Source of the DNA: Rhizobium sp. BK251
GTDB taxonomy: Bacteria > Pseudomonadota > Alphaproteobacteria > Rhizobiales > Rhizobiaceae
Assembly: GCF_004345245.1 (NCBI RefSeq)
Contig: NZ_SLUQ01000007.1
Span: 248,001-312,000, forward strand
Length of the DNA: 64,000 bases
Direction of reading: 5' to 3'
Shown here: positions 26,380 to 34,963 of the stretch, one piece after another
Position numbering within the stretch: the first letter of the stretch is position 1
Layout of the letters: each line of letters starts with the position of its first letter
Program-made: the position numbers and the translations under genes
The notes under the pieces: generated by a model
What the model was told of the DNA's origin: nothing
Seen by the model: the letters and a program-made list of their open reading frames with translations, nothing else
Database searches by the model: none

Positions 26380-26999
26380 CGGAGACTCCACCAGTATACG
26401 ACAATGTCCCTGGAAACTATTACGACAAATACAATACGGGGAATCCGATCGCCCGCTATTTGATGAACGGCTTCCTGAACAGCTTCGACGAACTCACTGA
26501 GAAAACTGGAATTCGCAGTGCATATGAGGTTGGCTGCGGCGAGGGCAACCTCTCGATGCGTCTCCACGACCGCGGCTGGGATGTCCGTGGAAGCGATCTC
26601 GAGGCAACGAGCGTCGCAGAAGCAAACGGGCAGTGCGCGACGCGCGGTATCTCGCCGAAATTTAAAACCATATCGCTTTATGATTTGGCTCCGCAGGAAG
26701 CATCGGCCGAACTGGTGATCTGCTGCGAAGTACTTGAACACGTTCCTCAAACCGAACGGGCACTGGCCGTTTTGAAGTCGCTGGCGAATCCTTATCTCCT
26801 TGTCAGCGTACCGCGCGAGCCCATTTGGCGCATACTCAATATGGCACGCGGAAAGTATATCGGCAGCTTGGGCAACACGCCGGGTCATATTCAGCATTGG
26901 TCGTCCGCGGCCTTTCTTGACCTGTTGCGTAGAACCGTGAAAGTCGTCGAAGTTCGGCAACCGCTTCCCTGGACGATGGTTCTTTGCCGCTGTGACTGA
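26376..26999 (+). CDS. SAM-dependent methyltransferase (class I)
   Basis: This 207-residue methyltransferase has motif I YEVGCGEGNLSMRL (about 50-63), DVRGSDLEATS, and LVICCEVLEHVPQTERAL. The C-terminal part includes SVPREPIWRILNMARGKY and HIQHWS, seen in small polysaccharide-locus methyltransferases. It differs enough from the preceding methyltransferase that the two are unlikely to be a recent duplication. It overlaps both neighbours, and the following membrane protein may act on the same intermediate. Confidence 0.83.
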   Translation: MTETPPVYDNVPGNYYDKYNTGNPIARYLMNGFLNSFDELTEKTGIRSAYEVGCGEGNLSMRLHDRGWDVRGSDLEATSVAEANGQCATRGISPKFKTISLYDLAPQEASAELVICCEVLEHVPQTERALAVLKSLANPYLLVSVPREPIWRILNMARGKYIGSLGNTPGHIQHWSSAAFLDLLRRTVKVVEVRQPLPWTMVLCRCD

Positions 27000-27930
27000 C
27001 ACGAAGCAGGGAGGCACGATTGTCAGGGCAGGCAAGATGAGGCCTATTGTCCGCATCATCGGTATTGTCGTCAGTCTGGCCGCGTTTGCCTTTGTCGGCC
27101 GTGCCATCTACCGATCGTTTGACGGCCTACAGCAGCAGTTTGCTTCGCCATTGTTTCTGGCGGCCGTCGGGGGCTCAGTTGTTGCATACGCGTTAATCGT
27201 TCAGCTCTGCTCGCTGGCCTGGCACAGGCTACTGACTGCGATCGACGGTCCGTCGCTGAGCGTTGGACGTGCTCTTGCCATTTGCGGAAAAGCACAAATC
27301 TACAAATATCTGCCGAGCAACATGCTACACATGGTCGGCCGTTATGGTCTCTCCAGAAGGGCGGGAGCTTCAAACAAGGCTCTCGCCTTTGCGCAAATAG
27401 GCGAATTGTCGATCATCGCTGTGGCAGCGGCGTGCGTATCCGCGTGGCTTGCGAGAGGGGTCTTGGTTGGTGAACTCGCTCGTCATGCTTCTGCCAATCC
27501 AGCATTGGTCAACGCACTGGTTTTCGGCAGCCTCTCCGTCCTGATCCTGGGCGTTGCTGTATTTGGCTACCTTAAGATGGGCGGGGCAGACCACAGTGCA
27601 TTTGTTGCGGTCGCCATCGCGTTCGTCCTCTACCTTTTGTTTTTCATTGGAAGCGGATCGCTAATAGTCATGATCAGCAGAAGCCTTTCGGGCGACAGTC
27701 GGATAGGCGACCTTATCGGGATTGGAGCCGCCGCATGGCTCCTAGGATTCATTGTTCCGGGAGCGCCTGGCGGATTCGGCGTCCGAGAGACGGTCCTCAT
27801 TGCTGGCCTTTCCACTACAGGCATACCTACGGCCGAGGCGACTGCGGTCGCGCTCGGATATCGTTTTGCAACGACCATTGGCGATGCTCTGGTTGCGGTG
27901 ATTGTTGTTGCTTTTGAGTGCAGAAAGTGA
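26992..27930 (+). CDS. YbhN/UPF0104 (LPG-synthase-TM-like) flippase-family membrane protein
   Basis: This 312-residue polytopic inner-membrane protein has about eight helices. The family landmark is FIVPGAPGGFGVRE (about 249-262), shared with the flippase domain of lysyl-phosphatidylglycerol synthase and with YbhN proteins. In glycan loci such proteins often accompany GtrB-like enzymes and may move polyprenyl-linked sugars across the membrane; that is inference here. The start is GTG at 26992, overlapping the previous stop. No Wzx-type flippase is visible in the locus. Confidence 0.8.
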   Translation: MTDTKQGGTIVRAGKMRPIVRIIGIVVSLAAFAFVGRAIYRSFDGLQQQFASPLFLAAVGGSVVAYALIVQLCSLAWHRLLTAIDGPSLSVGRALAICGKAQIYKYLPSNMLHMVGRYGLSRRAGASNKALAFAQIGELSIIAVAAACVSAWLARGVLVGELARHASANPALVNALVFGSLSVLILGVAVFGYLKMGGADHSAFVAVAIAFVLYLLFFIGSGSLIVMISRSLSGDSRIGDLIGIGAAAWLLGFIVPGAPGGFGVRETVLIAGLSTTGIPTAEATAVALGYRFATTIGDALVAVIVVAFECRK

Positions 27931-29831
27931 ACGAGGGCATGCGCAGGAATTCTGGAAGTACGCCTCGAAACGTCAGTTGGACTGCCCTGGAATGTGCCTT
28001 GGCGATTTTGGCCGCGGGCTTGGTGCTTTTGCTCCACGGCGCTATCCCGTTTTTTATGACGCCAACGCTAGGGCAGGCCGTGTGGACGTCTGGTTTTGCG
28101 CAGTCATTCGCCAATGGTCCGTTGTACAGCATCCACACGCATGACTTTGGGCTTCCTGTGCCGTCAGCAATTCCGTTTGGCCTCGCCGGCGCACTGCCAG
28201 TAAGCTGGCTGATCCGGTTGGGACTACACCCTTCCGATGCTTATGCCGGCATGGCTGCTTTTTGGCTGACGGTCGCATTCGGTTCCGCCTTCCTGATCTC
28301 CCGATCATTTGGAGCGACCCGATCGGTCTCCCTGCTTCTTGCGATGACGTGGATGAGCATGCCGATCATCTGGGCCCATGCCGGCTATTCCATGGTTTCA
28401 CTTGGCATCGGCCTGCTGCCCTTTTACTTTCTAGCGGCATTGCGCTTGTTTGAGCTCGAATCCGCTTCAAGCGTAGCTTGGAAGGTGTCGTTTTATTTAT
28501 TGGCCACCTTTGTATCGGTGTTCATGGATGGCTACAGCTTTGTAATGTTCGCAGCCGGATCGAGCATATTGCTCGGTTACTTTCTGTTGACTGGCGTCGA
28601 GAGCCGTCGGCACCTGCTGAAGACTGCGCTGCCCACGCATATCATCAGCTTTGCCTTGGCCTATCTTGCCTATAAAACCTATATTGGAAAGGGTGAATTT
28701 GAGCCAAGTTCCCTGGATTTCTTTCGCGAAGCGGGACTTGATCTATCGTTTGTTGTGATTCCGACAAGTGGATTTCATTGGTTCGCCGACATTATTGGAA
28801 TAAGTGCACGTCGTACCGAGGAAATATACTATGGTGATGCCTCGATTTGGACAACGACGTTCTCTCTGCCCATAATTTTGGCCGGACTGTTCGCGTGGTT
28901 TCGAGTTAGGCGTAAGCGAACTGTTGTCAGCGCTTTGTTAATTATCGCGCTCGTCGGTTTTTACATGGCGCTAGGGCCGACCCTAAAGATAAATTCAACA
29001 AGACCTGGACAGGTAGAAATAACCCAATCGCAACAACAAGGTGGGGCGGGGGCCGTCGCATATGGAGTGGGGCCAACAGGTAGTGCCTGGATATCCGAAA
29101 ACATTCCGGGCTTTAAATCTATGCGAGCAACTTACCGCTGGTCTGCGCTTGAGATATTCGCGCTTTGGGCGTTGGTTGCGGTTTGGTCGGGCTCGTTGCG
29201 AAGAAACTCCGTAGCCCCCGTTGTCGTACTGCTACTGATTGTAGTTCTGAATATTCCAAATCTTCCTCAAAGATTTCGTATGTACACCGACAACAGAGCG
29301 CAGTTTCACCAGATTGACGACGATCTTTTTGCGAAGCTTCGACAGAGTATAAATCCGAACGAGGTAGTTGCGTTTGCTCCGTGGAGAAACGATTTTATGG
29401 CAAACTACCTCGCGCCAAATGTGGGATTTCGCACCTTTAATATCGGCGGCGACAAGAATCTTGCTGAGGCGCAGTTGCATTGGCCCTTGTCCATGTTGGC
29501 GCTCAGCGATAATCTGGAAGCGACCAAAATTCATCACATTGTGAAGATTCTTCGAGATCGGAATGCGGATGTGGTAGTGATACCCTACTTCCACATGCTT
29601 TGGTCTCCTCACCTTTGGCCATGTGTCGACCAGACGCGTGCCACACTTACGGAAAGCGCTAAAGAGGATTGGAACCGGCTTCCCGGTTTCTACTGTCCCG
29701 ACCGGCGTAAAGCTGAACTTCAACCGCTGATGCAACAGATAAAGCAACTGCCATTTCTTGAAACGGAAGACGGGGATCTATTTGCAACAATCAGGCTGCG
29801 GCCGCAAGACGCAGCAGAGGCGGGACGATAG
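27927..29831 (+). CDS. Large polytopic membrane protein, GT-C-like, function unknown
   Basis: This 634-residue protein has about twelve hydrophobic helices in residues 15-430 followed by a soluble C-terminal domain of about 200 residues (from about RMYTDNRAQFHQIDDD). The first external loop contains HTHDFGLPVPS. The layout resembles uncharacterised GT-C or YfhO-like proteins in polysaccharide loci. The start is uncertain: GTG 27927 overlaps the upstream stop (GTGA), with GTG 27918 and ATG 27939 as alternatives. It is the last gene of the plus-strand operon. Confidence 0.7.
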   Translation: MNEGMRRNSGSTPRNVSWTALECALAILAAGLVLLLHGAIPFFMTPTLGQAVWTSGFAQSFANGPLYSIHTHDFGLPVPSAIPFGLAGALPVSWLIRLGLHPSDAYAGMAAFWLTVAFGSAFLISRSFGATRSVSLLLAMTWMSMPIIWAHAGYSMVSLGIGLLPFYFLAALRLFELESASSVAWKVSFYLLATFVSVFMDGYSFVMFAAGSSILLGYFLLTGVESRRHLLKTALPTHIISFALAYLAYKTYIGKGEFEPSSLDFFREAGLDLSFVVIPTSGFHWFADIIGISARRTEEIYYGDASIWTTTFSLPIILAGLFAWFRVRRKRTVVSALLIIALVGFYMALGPTLKINSTRPGQVEITQSQQQGGAGAVAYGVGPTGSAWISENIPGFKSMRATYRWSALEIFALWALVAVWSGSLRRNSVAPVVVLLLIVVLNIPNLPQRFRMYTDNRAQFHQIDDDLFAKLRQSINPNEVVAFAPWRNDFMANYLAPNVGFRTFNIGGDKNLAEAQLHWPLSMLALSDNLEATKIHHIVKILRDRNADVVVIPYFHMLWSPHLWPCVDQTRATLTESAKEDWNRLPGFYCPDRRKAELQPLMQQIKQLPFLETEDGDLFATIRLRPQDAAEAGR

Positions 29832-29864
29832 ACGCCCGTCGAATGATATAGCGGGGCAAGAAGA

Positions 29865-29901
29865 GCCTAAGAGGTGATGCTTGTCTGCCTTTGGCTTAGG
29901 C
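29865..29901. terminator. Possible bidirectional terminator between convergent operons
   Basis: A 7-bp inverted repeat GCCTAAG / CTTAGGC with a 23-base loop spans the 64-bp gap between the two convergent operons and runs into the gtrA-like stop codon. There is no clean T run, so the call is weak. Confidence 0.3.
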
Positions 29902-30285
29902 TGAGGCGCGAGAGATTCTGAATACGAAAAATCGGGATCCGATAAAACCCGCGAAGGAGTACGCAAGGATGCCCGCAACCTGCGCGAGGTGACTTCCGGT
30001 ATCGAGCAAATCACGGGCGAATAGCATTGCGGCGAGATTGATTAAATAGGAAAGGGCCATAACGGCCGCGTACCTTAGGGCCTTGCTTCGACCGAGCGGG
30101 GCTCTGAACGTCCAGAGGCTATTGACGGAATAGCTGATAAGGAATCCGACAAGATACCCGACTAGGTTGGCGGTGATATCACCGAACCCCAACCTCATCG
30201 CGGCAAATATGATGAGAAGTCCGACGGCTGTATTGACGACTCCGACTGCGATATACCTTACGAATTGACCAACAATACCTGTCAT
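29896..30285 (-). CDS. GtrA-family membrane protein
   Basis: This 129-residue protein has four transmembrane helices. Family features are FVRYIAVGVVNTAVG, NLVGYLVGFLISYSVNSLWTF and the C-terminal FAGFIGSRFFVF. GtrA proteins are thought to help move undecaprenyl-phosphate-linked sugars for O-antigen modification and usually pair with a GtrB glycosyltransferase. The GtrB-like genes here lie in the convergent operon (21632 and 24774), so cooperation across the two operons is inferred. Its start overlaps the upstream methyltransferase stop. Confidence 0.9.
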   Translation of the reverse strand: MTGIVGQFVRYIAVGVVNTAVGLLIIFAAMRLGFGDITANLVGYLVGFLISYSVNSLWTFRAPLGRSKALRYAAVMALSYLINLAAMLFARDLLDTGSHLAQVAGILAYSFAGFIGSRFFVFRISRASA

Positions 30286-30974
30286 TTCTGCGCCGTTACC
30301 GAATATTGGGCGCCGAGGGGCAGCCAGCCCATACCGCGCTCCAGAGGACGCAGGGACTTCAGCATGTTTGGAAAGAATATCCGGTACTCATGCGTAATGC
30401 TGCGAAAACCGGCTGCTTTGAGGACGGCTCTCAGCCGAAAGGGGTTCATAAGCTTTGCGTTCGCATCGAACTCGCAGGTATTGACGGCGTGAAGAGTTAG
30501 CGGATTCCACGGATTGTGCTCGAATATCGTTACAATGCCATTCGGCTTCACTACCCGCCACATTTCCCTGAGCCAATGGTCGTGCTCGTCCCATGAAATG
30601 TGATGAAATACGCAGGCTGCAAATGCGACGTCGAAAGTATTGGCAGGAAAGCGAATTGCATCATTCTCAAGTAGGGAATACTGCGCTTTGCTGCCGAAGC
30701 GCGAGGCTGCGATCTCGAGACTCTTCCGCGAAACGTCCACTCCGACAACTTGCGTGTCCGGGAAATATTTCAGGAAGTACGGTGTCGATGTTCCAACGCC
30801 ACACCCAAAGTCCAGAATCTTCTCTGCGGAGACATTGCGATTGCGGACATGCCTGACCATGTCGGCAATCTTATAGTCGGCGAAGAATTCCGGTGTTTCG
30901 CCAGAGGCCGCGATAGCGTTGGCGTGGAGCGCCCTGTATTCATCGGCAAACTGGTCGAACTCGCTCTCGTTCAC
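30282..30974 (-). CDS. SAM-dependent methyltransferase (class I)
   Basis: This 230-residue methyltransferase has motif I ILDFGCGVGTSTPYF (about 53-67), VVGVDVSRKSLEIA, and the motif IV region FDVAFAACVFHHI. C-terminal residues (EHNPWNPLTLHAVNTC) match a Methyltransf_11 subgroup found next to GtrA in polysaccharide loci. The substrate is unknown. It is coupled to gtrA by a 4-base overlap, and 119 bp separate it from the upstream GT2 gene. Confidence 0.85.
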   Translation of the reverse strand: MNESEFDQFADEYRALHANAIAASGETPEFFADYKIADMVRHVRNRNVSAEKILDFGCGVGTSTPYFLKYFPDTQVVGVDVSRKSLEIAASRFGSKAQYSLLENDAIRFPANTFDVAFAACVFHHISWDEHDHWLREMWRVVKPNGIVTIFEHNPWNPLTLHAVNTCEFDANAKLMNPFRLRAVLKAAGFRSITHEYRIFFPNMLKSLRPLERGMGWLPLGAQYSVTAQK

Positions 30975-31093
30975 TGACTACCTCCGTAGTTCTGATTAGA
31001 TTCAACGCCAAAGAAGAGTGGGTGTGGCCATGGGGAGCCATGTTCCGGTCCCATGCACACATTGGATCTTCGTTCGGACGCAGGATTCATATA

Positions 31094-31867
31094 TCACTGC
31101 TCGCTAACCGTTGTGGGGCATAGACGATATACGATTGATTTATACCAGACCGCATAGGGCTGGGCGATCCACCACTTCAGCGGCACTCTGCCGTAGTGCC
31201 TTCGAACGATCTCCATGGCCTCGCGGTAATGTCGTCTGCGTAGCGTGCGTGTCTTGGTCAATTCGTGCTCGCGATTGACCGCCACGAACTGATCGACGTA
31301 GGCGAGCGGGCCGGACTGCCGGTAAAGCCGCCACCACAAATCGTAGTCCATCACCATATGAAGATTGGCATCGACGCCGGCGACGGCATCCCAGGCGGTG
31401 CGTCTTATCAGGGTAGCGGGCTGGGAGATGATGCAGCGCAGGGCCAGTCGTCGCTCGTCGAAGGGCTCGACCCATACCGGCGCACGCTTGCCAGAATTCT
31501 CAACGAAGTTCCAGGCACGTCCATAGGCCACCGGTGCCTCCGGATGCCTTCCCAAGGCTTCGACAAGGCATTTCAGTCCTCCTGGCAATAGCCAGTCGTC
31601 GCTGTTCAGCCAGCAAACGAAGGGCGCGGCGCCTTGCGCGATGCCCTCGTTGATGGCAGCCGCCTGGCCCTCGTCCTTACGGCTGCGCCAGCCGGAAAGC
31701 TTGGGCGCCCATTTGTGGATGACCTCGACAGACTCGTCGGAAGAGCCGCCATCCAGCACGAAGACCTCAACAGGAATATCCTGCTCGAAGATTGATCGAA
31801 GCGCCTCGTCAAGAAAGCGCCCCTGGTTGAACGAGGGAACCGCGATTGTGACGAGCGGCTCCTTCAT
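31094..31867 (-). CDS. GT2 glycosyltransferase
   Basis: This 257-residue soluble GT-A enzyme begins LVTIAVPSFNQGRFLDEAL, has DGGSSDES and the metal/donor acidic motif N88-S-D90-D91 (CWLNSDDWLLP), then a catalytic-base region MVMDYDLWWRL. It transfers one sugar during chain or adaptor synthesis at the cytoplasmic face. Its start overlaps the fcl stop by 4 bases. A close structural relative is the GT2 module at the C-terminus of the 984-residue protein in the same operon. Confidence 0.9.
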   Translation of the reverse strand: MKEPLVTIAVPSFNQGRFLDEALRSIFEQDIPVEVFVLDGGSSDESVEVIHKWAPKLSGWRSRKDEGQAAAINEGIAQGAAPFVCWLNSDDWLLPGGLKCLVEALGRHPEAPVAYGRAWNFVENSGKRAPVWVEPFDERRLALRCIISQPATLIRRTAWDAVAGVDANLHMVMDYDLWWRLYRQSGPLAYVDQFVAVNREHELTKTRTLRRRHYREAMEIVRRHYGRVPLKWWIAQPYAVWYKSIVYRLCPTTVSEQ

Positions 31868-32805
31868 CCTTCTGCAGCGAAGCGGGACTTGAAGTCGGCA
31901 TAGGCCCGCGCAATGCCGTCGGCAAGCGACGTTGTGGCGTTCCAGCCCAATGCCGACATGCGCTCAACGCTCATCAGCTTGCGCGGCGTTCCGTCCGGCT
32001 TCGTCTGGTCGAAGACGATCTCGCCCTCGAAGCCCACGACCTTCATGACGGTCTCGGCAAGTTCCCGGATCGTCACATCCTTGCCCTTTCCGATGTTGAA
32101 CAGTCCGTCGGTGACGTCGTTCTCCATCAGGAAGACGCAGGCATCAGCCATGTCGTCGATATATAGAAACTCGCGCATCGGTCGGCCAGAACCCCAGACG
32201 ACCAGTTCCCGGTCGCCGCGGATCTTCGCCTCATGGGTCTTCCTGATCAACGCCGGCAGGACGTGGCTGTTGTTCAGGTCGTAATTGTCGTTCGGCCCGT
32301 AGAGATTGGTCGGCATCGCCGAGACATACTGCGTGCCGTACTGGCGGTTATAGCTCTCGCAGAGCTTGACGCCCGCAATCTTGGCGATCGCATAGGGCTC
32401 GTTGGTCTGCTCGAGAGGACCAGTCAGCAGATATTCCTCGCGAATGGGCTGGGGGCAGTCACGCGGATAGATGCAGCTCGATCCGAGAAAGAGCATGCGT
32501 TGCACACCTGCTTCCCACGCAGCATGTAGCACATTCGTCTCGATCATCAGGTTCTGATAGAGAAATTCTGCGCGGTAGACGTTGTTGGCATGGATCCCGC
32601 CAACCTTTGCCGCGGCCATGAAGATATAGTCCGGCTTCTCGGCCTTGATGAATTCAGACACTGCCCCGGGATCGACAAGGTCGAGCTCGGCATGGGTCTT
32701 CATCGCTATATTGGTGTAGCCGCCGGCCTGCAGCCTGCGGACAATGGCCGAGCCAACCATGCCCCGGTGGCCGGCCACGTAGATCTTCGCGTCCTTGTCT
32801 TTCAT
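31864..32805 (-). CDS. fcl: GDP-L-fucose synthase
   Basis: This 313-residue enzyme epimerises and reduces GDP-4-keto-6-deoxymannose to GDP-L-fucose using NADPH. Seen are GHRGMVGSAIVRRL, the catalytic S-Y-K set (GSSCIYPRDC and YAIAKIAG), and MPTNLYGPNDNY, all typical of Fcl/WcaG. I chose ATG 32805; the GTG at 32814 overlaps the gmd stop and could also be used. It follows gmd directly, completing the GDP-fucose pathway. Confidence 0.95.
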   Translation of the reverse strand: MKDKDAKIYVAGHRGMVGSAIVRRLQAGGYTNIAMKTHAELDLVDPGAVSEFIKAEKPDYIFMAAAKVGGIHANNVYRAEFLYQNLMIETNVLHAAWEAGVQRMLFLGSSCIYPRDCPQPIREEYLLTGPLEQTNEPYAIAKIAGVKLCESYNRQYGTQYVSAMPTNLYGPNDNYDLNNSHVLPALIRKTHEAKIRGDRELVVWGSGRPMREFLYIDDMADACVFLMENDVTDGLFNIGKGKDVTIRELAETVMKVVGFEGEIVFDQTKPDGTPRKLMSVERMSALGWNATTSLADGIARAYADFKSRFAAEG

Positions 32806-32810
32806 TGCAA

Positions 32811-33893
32811 TCACTCGTGATAATCGTAGGCGGAGAAGCCGTGGCGCTTGACGAGTTCGTCGCGCTCAGCCGATTTCAGGTCTTCGCGCATCATTTCCGA
32901 GACCAGTTCCTTGAAGGTGATCTTCGGTACCCAGCCAAGCTTTTGCTTGGCCTTCGTCGCGTCACCCAGGAGCGTCTCCACTTCGGTCGGGCGGAAATAG
33001 CGTGGATCGACCGCAACGATGCACCTGCCGTCCGCATCATAACCCTTTTCATCGACACCTTCGCCCTTCCAGGAGATCGAAAGGCCGATCTCGTGGGCCG
33101 CCGCATCCACGAATTCACGGACGCTGTACTGCACGCCGGTCGCGATGACGAAATCCTCTGGCTGTTGCTGCTGCAGCATCAGCCACTGCATCTCGACATA
33201 GTCCTTCGCGTGGCCCCAGTCGCGCTTGGCGTCGAGATTGCCGAGATAGAGGCAATCTTGCAGGCCGAGCTTTATGCGGGCGAGCGCTCGGGTGATCTTG
33301 CGCGTCACAAAGGTTTCTCCGCGAACAGGGCTCTCGTGATTGAAGAGAATGCCGTTGCAAGCATAGATGCCATAAGCTTCGCGGTAGTTGACGGTGATCC
33401 AGTAGGCGTAAAGCTTGGCAACCGCATAGGGCGAGCGCGGATAGAAGGGCGTCGTTTCCTTCTGGGGGATCTCCTGCACGAGGCCATAGAGCTCCGAGGT
33501 CGAGGCCTGATAGAAACGGGTCTTCTTCTCGAGGCCGAGAATACGGATCGCCTCGAGAATGCGCAGGGCACCAAGCGCGTCGGAGTTGGCCGTATATTCG
33601 GGCTCCTCGAAGGACACCGCCACATGCGACTGAGCGGCAAGATTGTAAATCTCGTCAGGCTGGACCTGCTGGATGATGCGGGTAAGGCTCGAAGAATCCG
33701 TCATGTCGCCATAGTGCAGGACGAACCGGCGCCGCGCCTCGTGCGGATCCTGATAGAGATGGTCGATGCGGTCAGTATTGAAAAGCGAGGCACGCCGCTT
33801 TATGCCGTGAACCTCATAGCCCTTCTTGATCAGAAGCTCTGCCAAGTACGCCCCATCTTGACCGGTCACGCCGGTGATCAGTGCCTTCTTCAA
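32811..33893 (-). CDS. gmd: GDP-mannose 4,6-dehydratase
   Basis: This 360-residue extended SDR converts GDP-mannose to GDP-4-keto-6-deoxymannose. It has GVTGQDGAYLAELL, the NADP-binding IKRRAS loop, the catalytic TSELYG and Y-x3-K in YAVAKLYAYW, and the tail RPTEVETLLGDATKAK. It is a canonical Gmd by length and motifs. A second Gmd-like gene lies 14 bp upstream, so this locus carries two, and fcl follows. The pair makes GDP-L-fucose. Confidence 0.96.
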   Translation of the reverse strand: MKKALITGVTGQDGAYLAELLIKKGYEVHGIKRRASLFNTDRIDHLYQDPHEARRRFVLHYGDMTDSSSLTRIIQQVQPDEIYNLAAQSHVAVSFEEPEYTANSDALGALRILEAIRILGLEKKTRFYQASTSELYGLVQEIPQKETTPFYPRSPYAVAKLYAYWITVNYREAYGIYACNGILFNHESPVRGETFVTRKITRALARIKLGLQDCLYLGNLDAKRDWGHAKDYVEMQWLMLQQQQPEDFVIATGVQYSVREFVDAAAHEIGLSISWKGEGVDEKGYDADGRCIVAVDPRYFRPTEVETLLGDATKAKQKLGWVPKITFKELVSEMMREDLKSAERDELVKRHGFSAYDYHE

Positions 33894-33907
33894 TGTGCCT
33901 ACCCTTC

Positions 33908-34918
33908 CTAAATAAACCGCTCAAGTCGGCGTATCTGAGCCTCGACCATGCGCGCCACCATTTCCTCGAATGTCACACTAGGGCGCCATCCAAGAAGCTT
34001 TTCTGCCTTGGATGTATTGGCTACCGCCTTACCAGGCTCCAGCGGCCTCACCAGAGCCGGGTCGCTGAATACACATTTCTCCCAATCGTGGCCAATACTT
34101 TCATAAGCGACCCTACACAAATCGCGAAGAGTGTGGGACAAGCCCGTACCTATGATGAAATCTGCAGGATGCTGCTGCTGCAATATCAACCACATTGCGC
34201 GAACGAAGTCTGGCGCATAACCCCAGTCACGCGACACTTGGAGATTGCCGAGCGCAAGTTTGCCCTGCTCCACGATCGGCCGTCCGCGTTCGTTGCGATC
34301 CGGAGAGTCGGCAATACCCAGAGCCGCGCATGCAGCACCGTAGGCAACCTTTTGCGTCAGGAAGTGTAGCGGGCGCCTCTCGCTTTCGTGGTTGAAGAGG
34401 ATCCCACTCGCAATATACATATCGTAGCTGTCCCGATAGATCGAGGCCATCTGATGGGCATAGACCTTTGCGGCGGCGTACGGGTTGACCGGGTTGAAAA
34501 GGCTCTCCTCGTCGTGGAATTCGACCGCCGTCTGGCCATACATCTCTGAGGACGATGCGTGGTAGATGCGAGCTTTGGGGCAACTGTGGCGCACGGCTTC
34601 AAATAGCCTTACTGCCGCCAGACCGTTCACAAGGAGCGTTTCCGGCGCGCGTGCCCAGGATTCTCCGGGCCTCGACTGCGAAGCCAGATTGTAGATCTCG
34701 TCGGGCTTTGCGTCCTGCACCGCGGCTGCAATGTCGACACCCTCGGTGACGTCCCCGAATATCATCTCCACCTTGCCGGTGAGGTGGCTCGCGCAGTTCG
34801 GTCTGTACCAGCTGTCCTGTCTCGCGAAGCCGTATACGGCGTATCCCTTTCCCAGCAGCAATTCCGCAAGATAGGATCCATCCTGCCCCGTAATGCCGGT
34901 AATAAGCGCGCGTTTCAT
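33908..34918 (-). CDS. Second GDP-mannose 4,6-dehydratase-family enzyme
   Basis: This 336-residue paralogue of Gmd has GITGQDGSYLAELLLG, catalytic SSSEMYG and Y-x3-K (YAAAKVYAH), and RPLEPGKAVANTSKAEKLLGW at the end. Catalytic residues are intact, but the NADP loop differs (FARQDSWYRPN instead of IKRRAS-LFNTD) and it is shorter. It may be a GDP-mannose dehydratase for a separate product such as GDP-D-rhamnose or a 6-deoxytalose, or a reductase-like variant. Function beyond the family is not determined. Confidence 0.85.
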   Translation of the reverse strand: MKRALITGITGQDGSYLAELLLGKGYAVYGFARQDSWYRPNCASHLTGKVEMIFGDVTEGVDIAAAVQDAKPDEIYNLASQSRPGESWARAPETLLVNGLAAVRLFEAVRHSCPKARIYHASSSEMYGQTAVEFHDEESLFNPVNPYAAAKVYAHQMASIYRDSYDMYIASGILFNHESERRPLHFLTQKVAYGAACAALGIADSPDRNERGRPIVEQGKLALGNLQVSRDWGYAPDFVRAMWLILQQQHPADFIIGTGLSHTLRDLCRVAYESIGHDWEKCVFSDPALVRPLEPGKAVANTSKAEKLLGWRPSVTFEEMVARMVEAQIRRLERFI

Positions 34919-34963
34919 AATCTGACTTGAACCCTCGATAACGGCCTTGGGATCCCGAGATCC

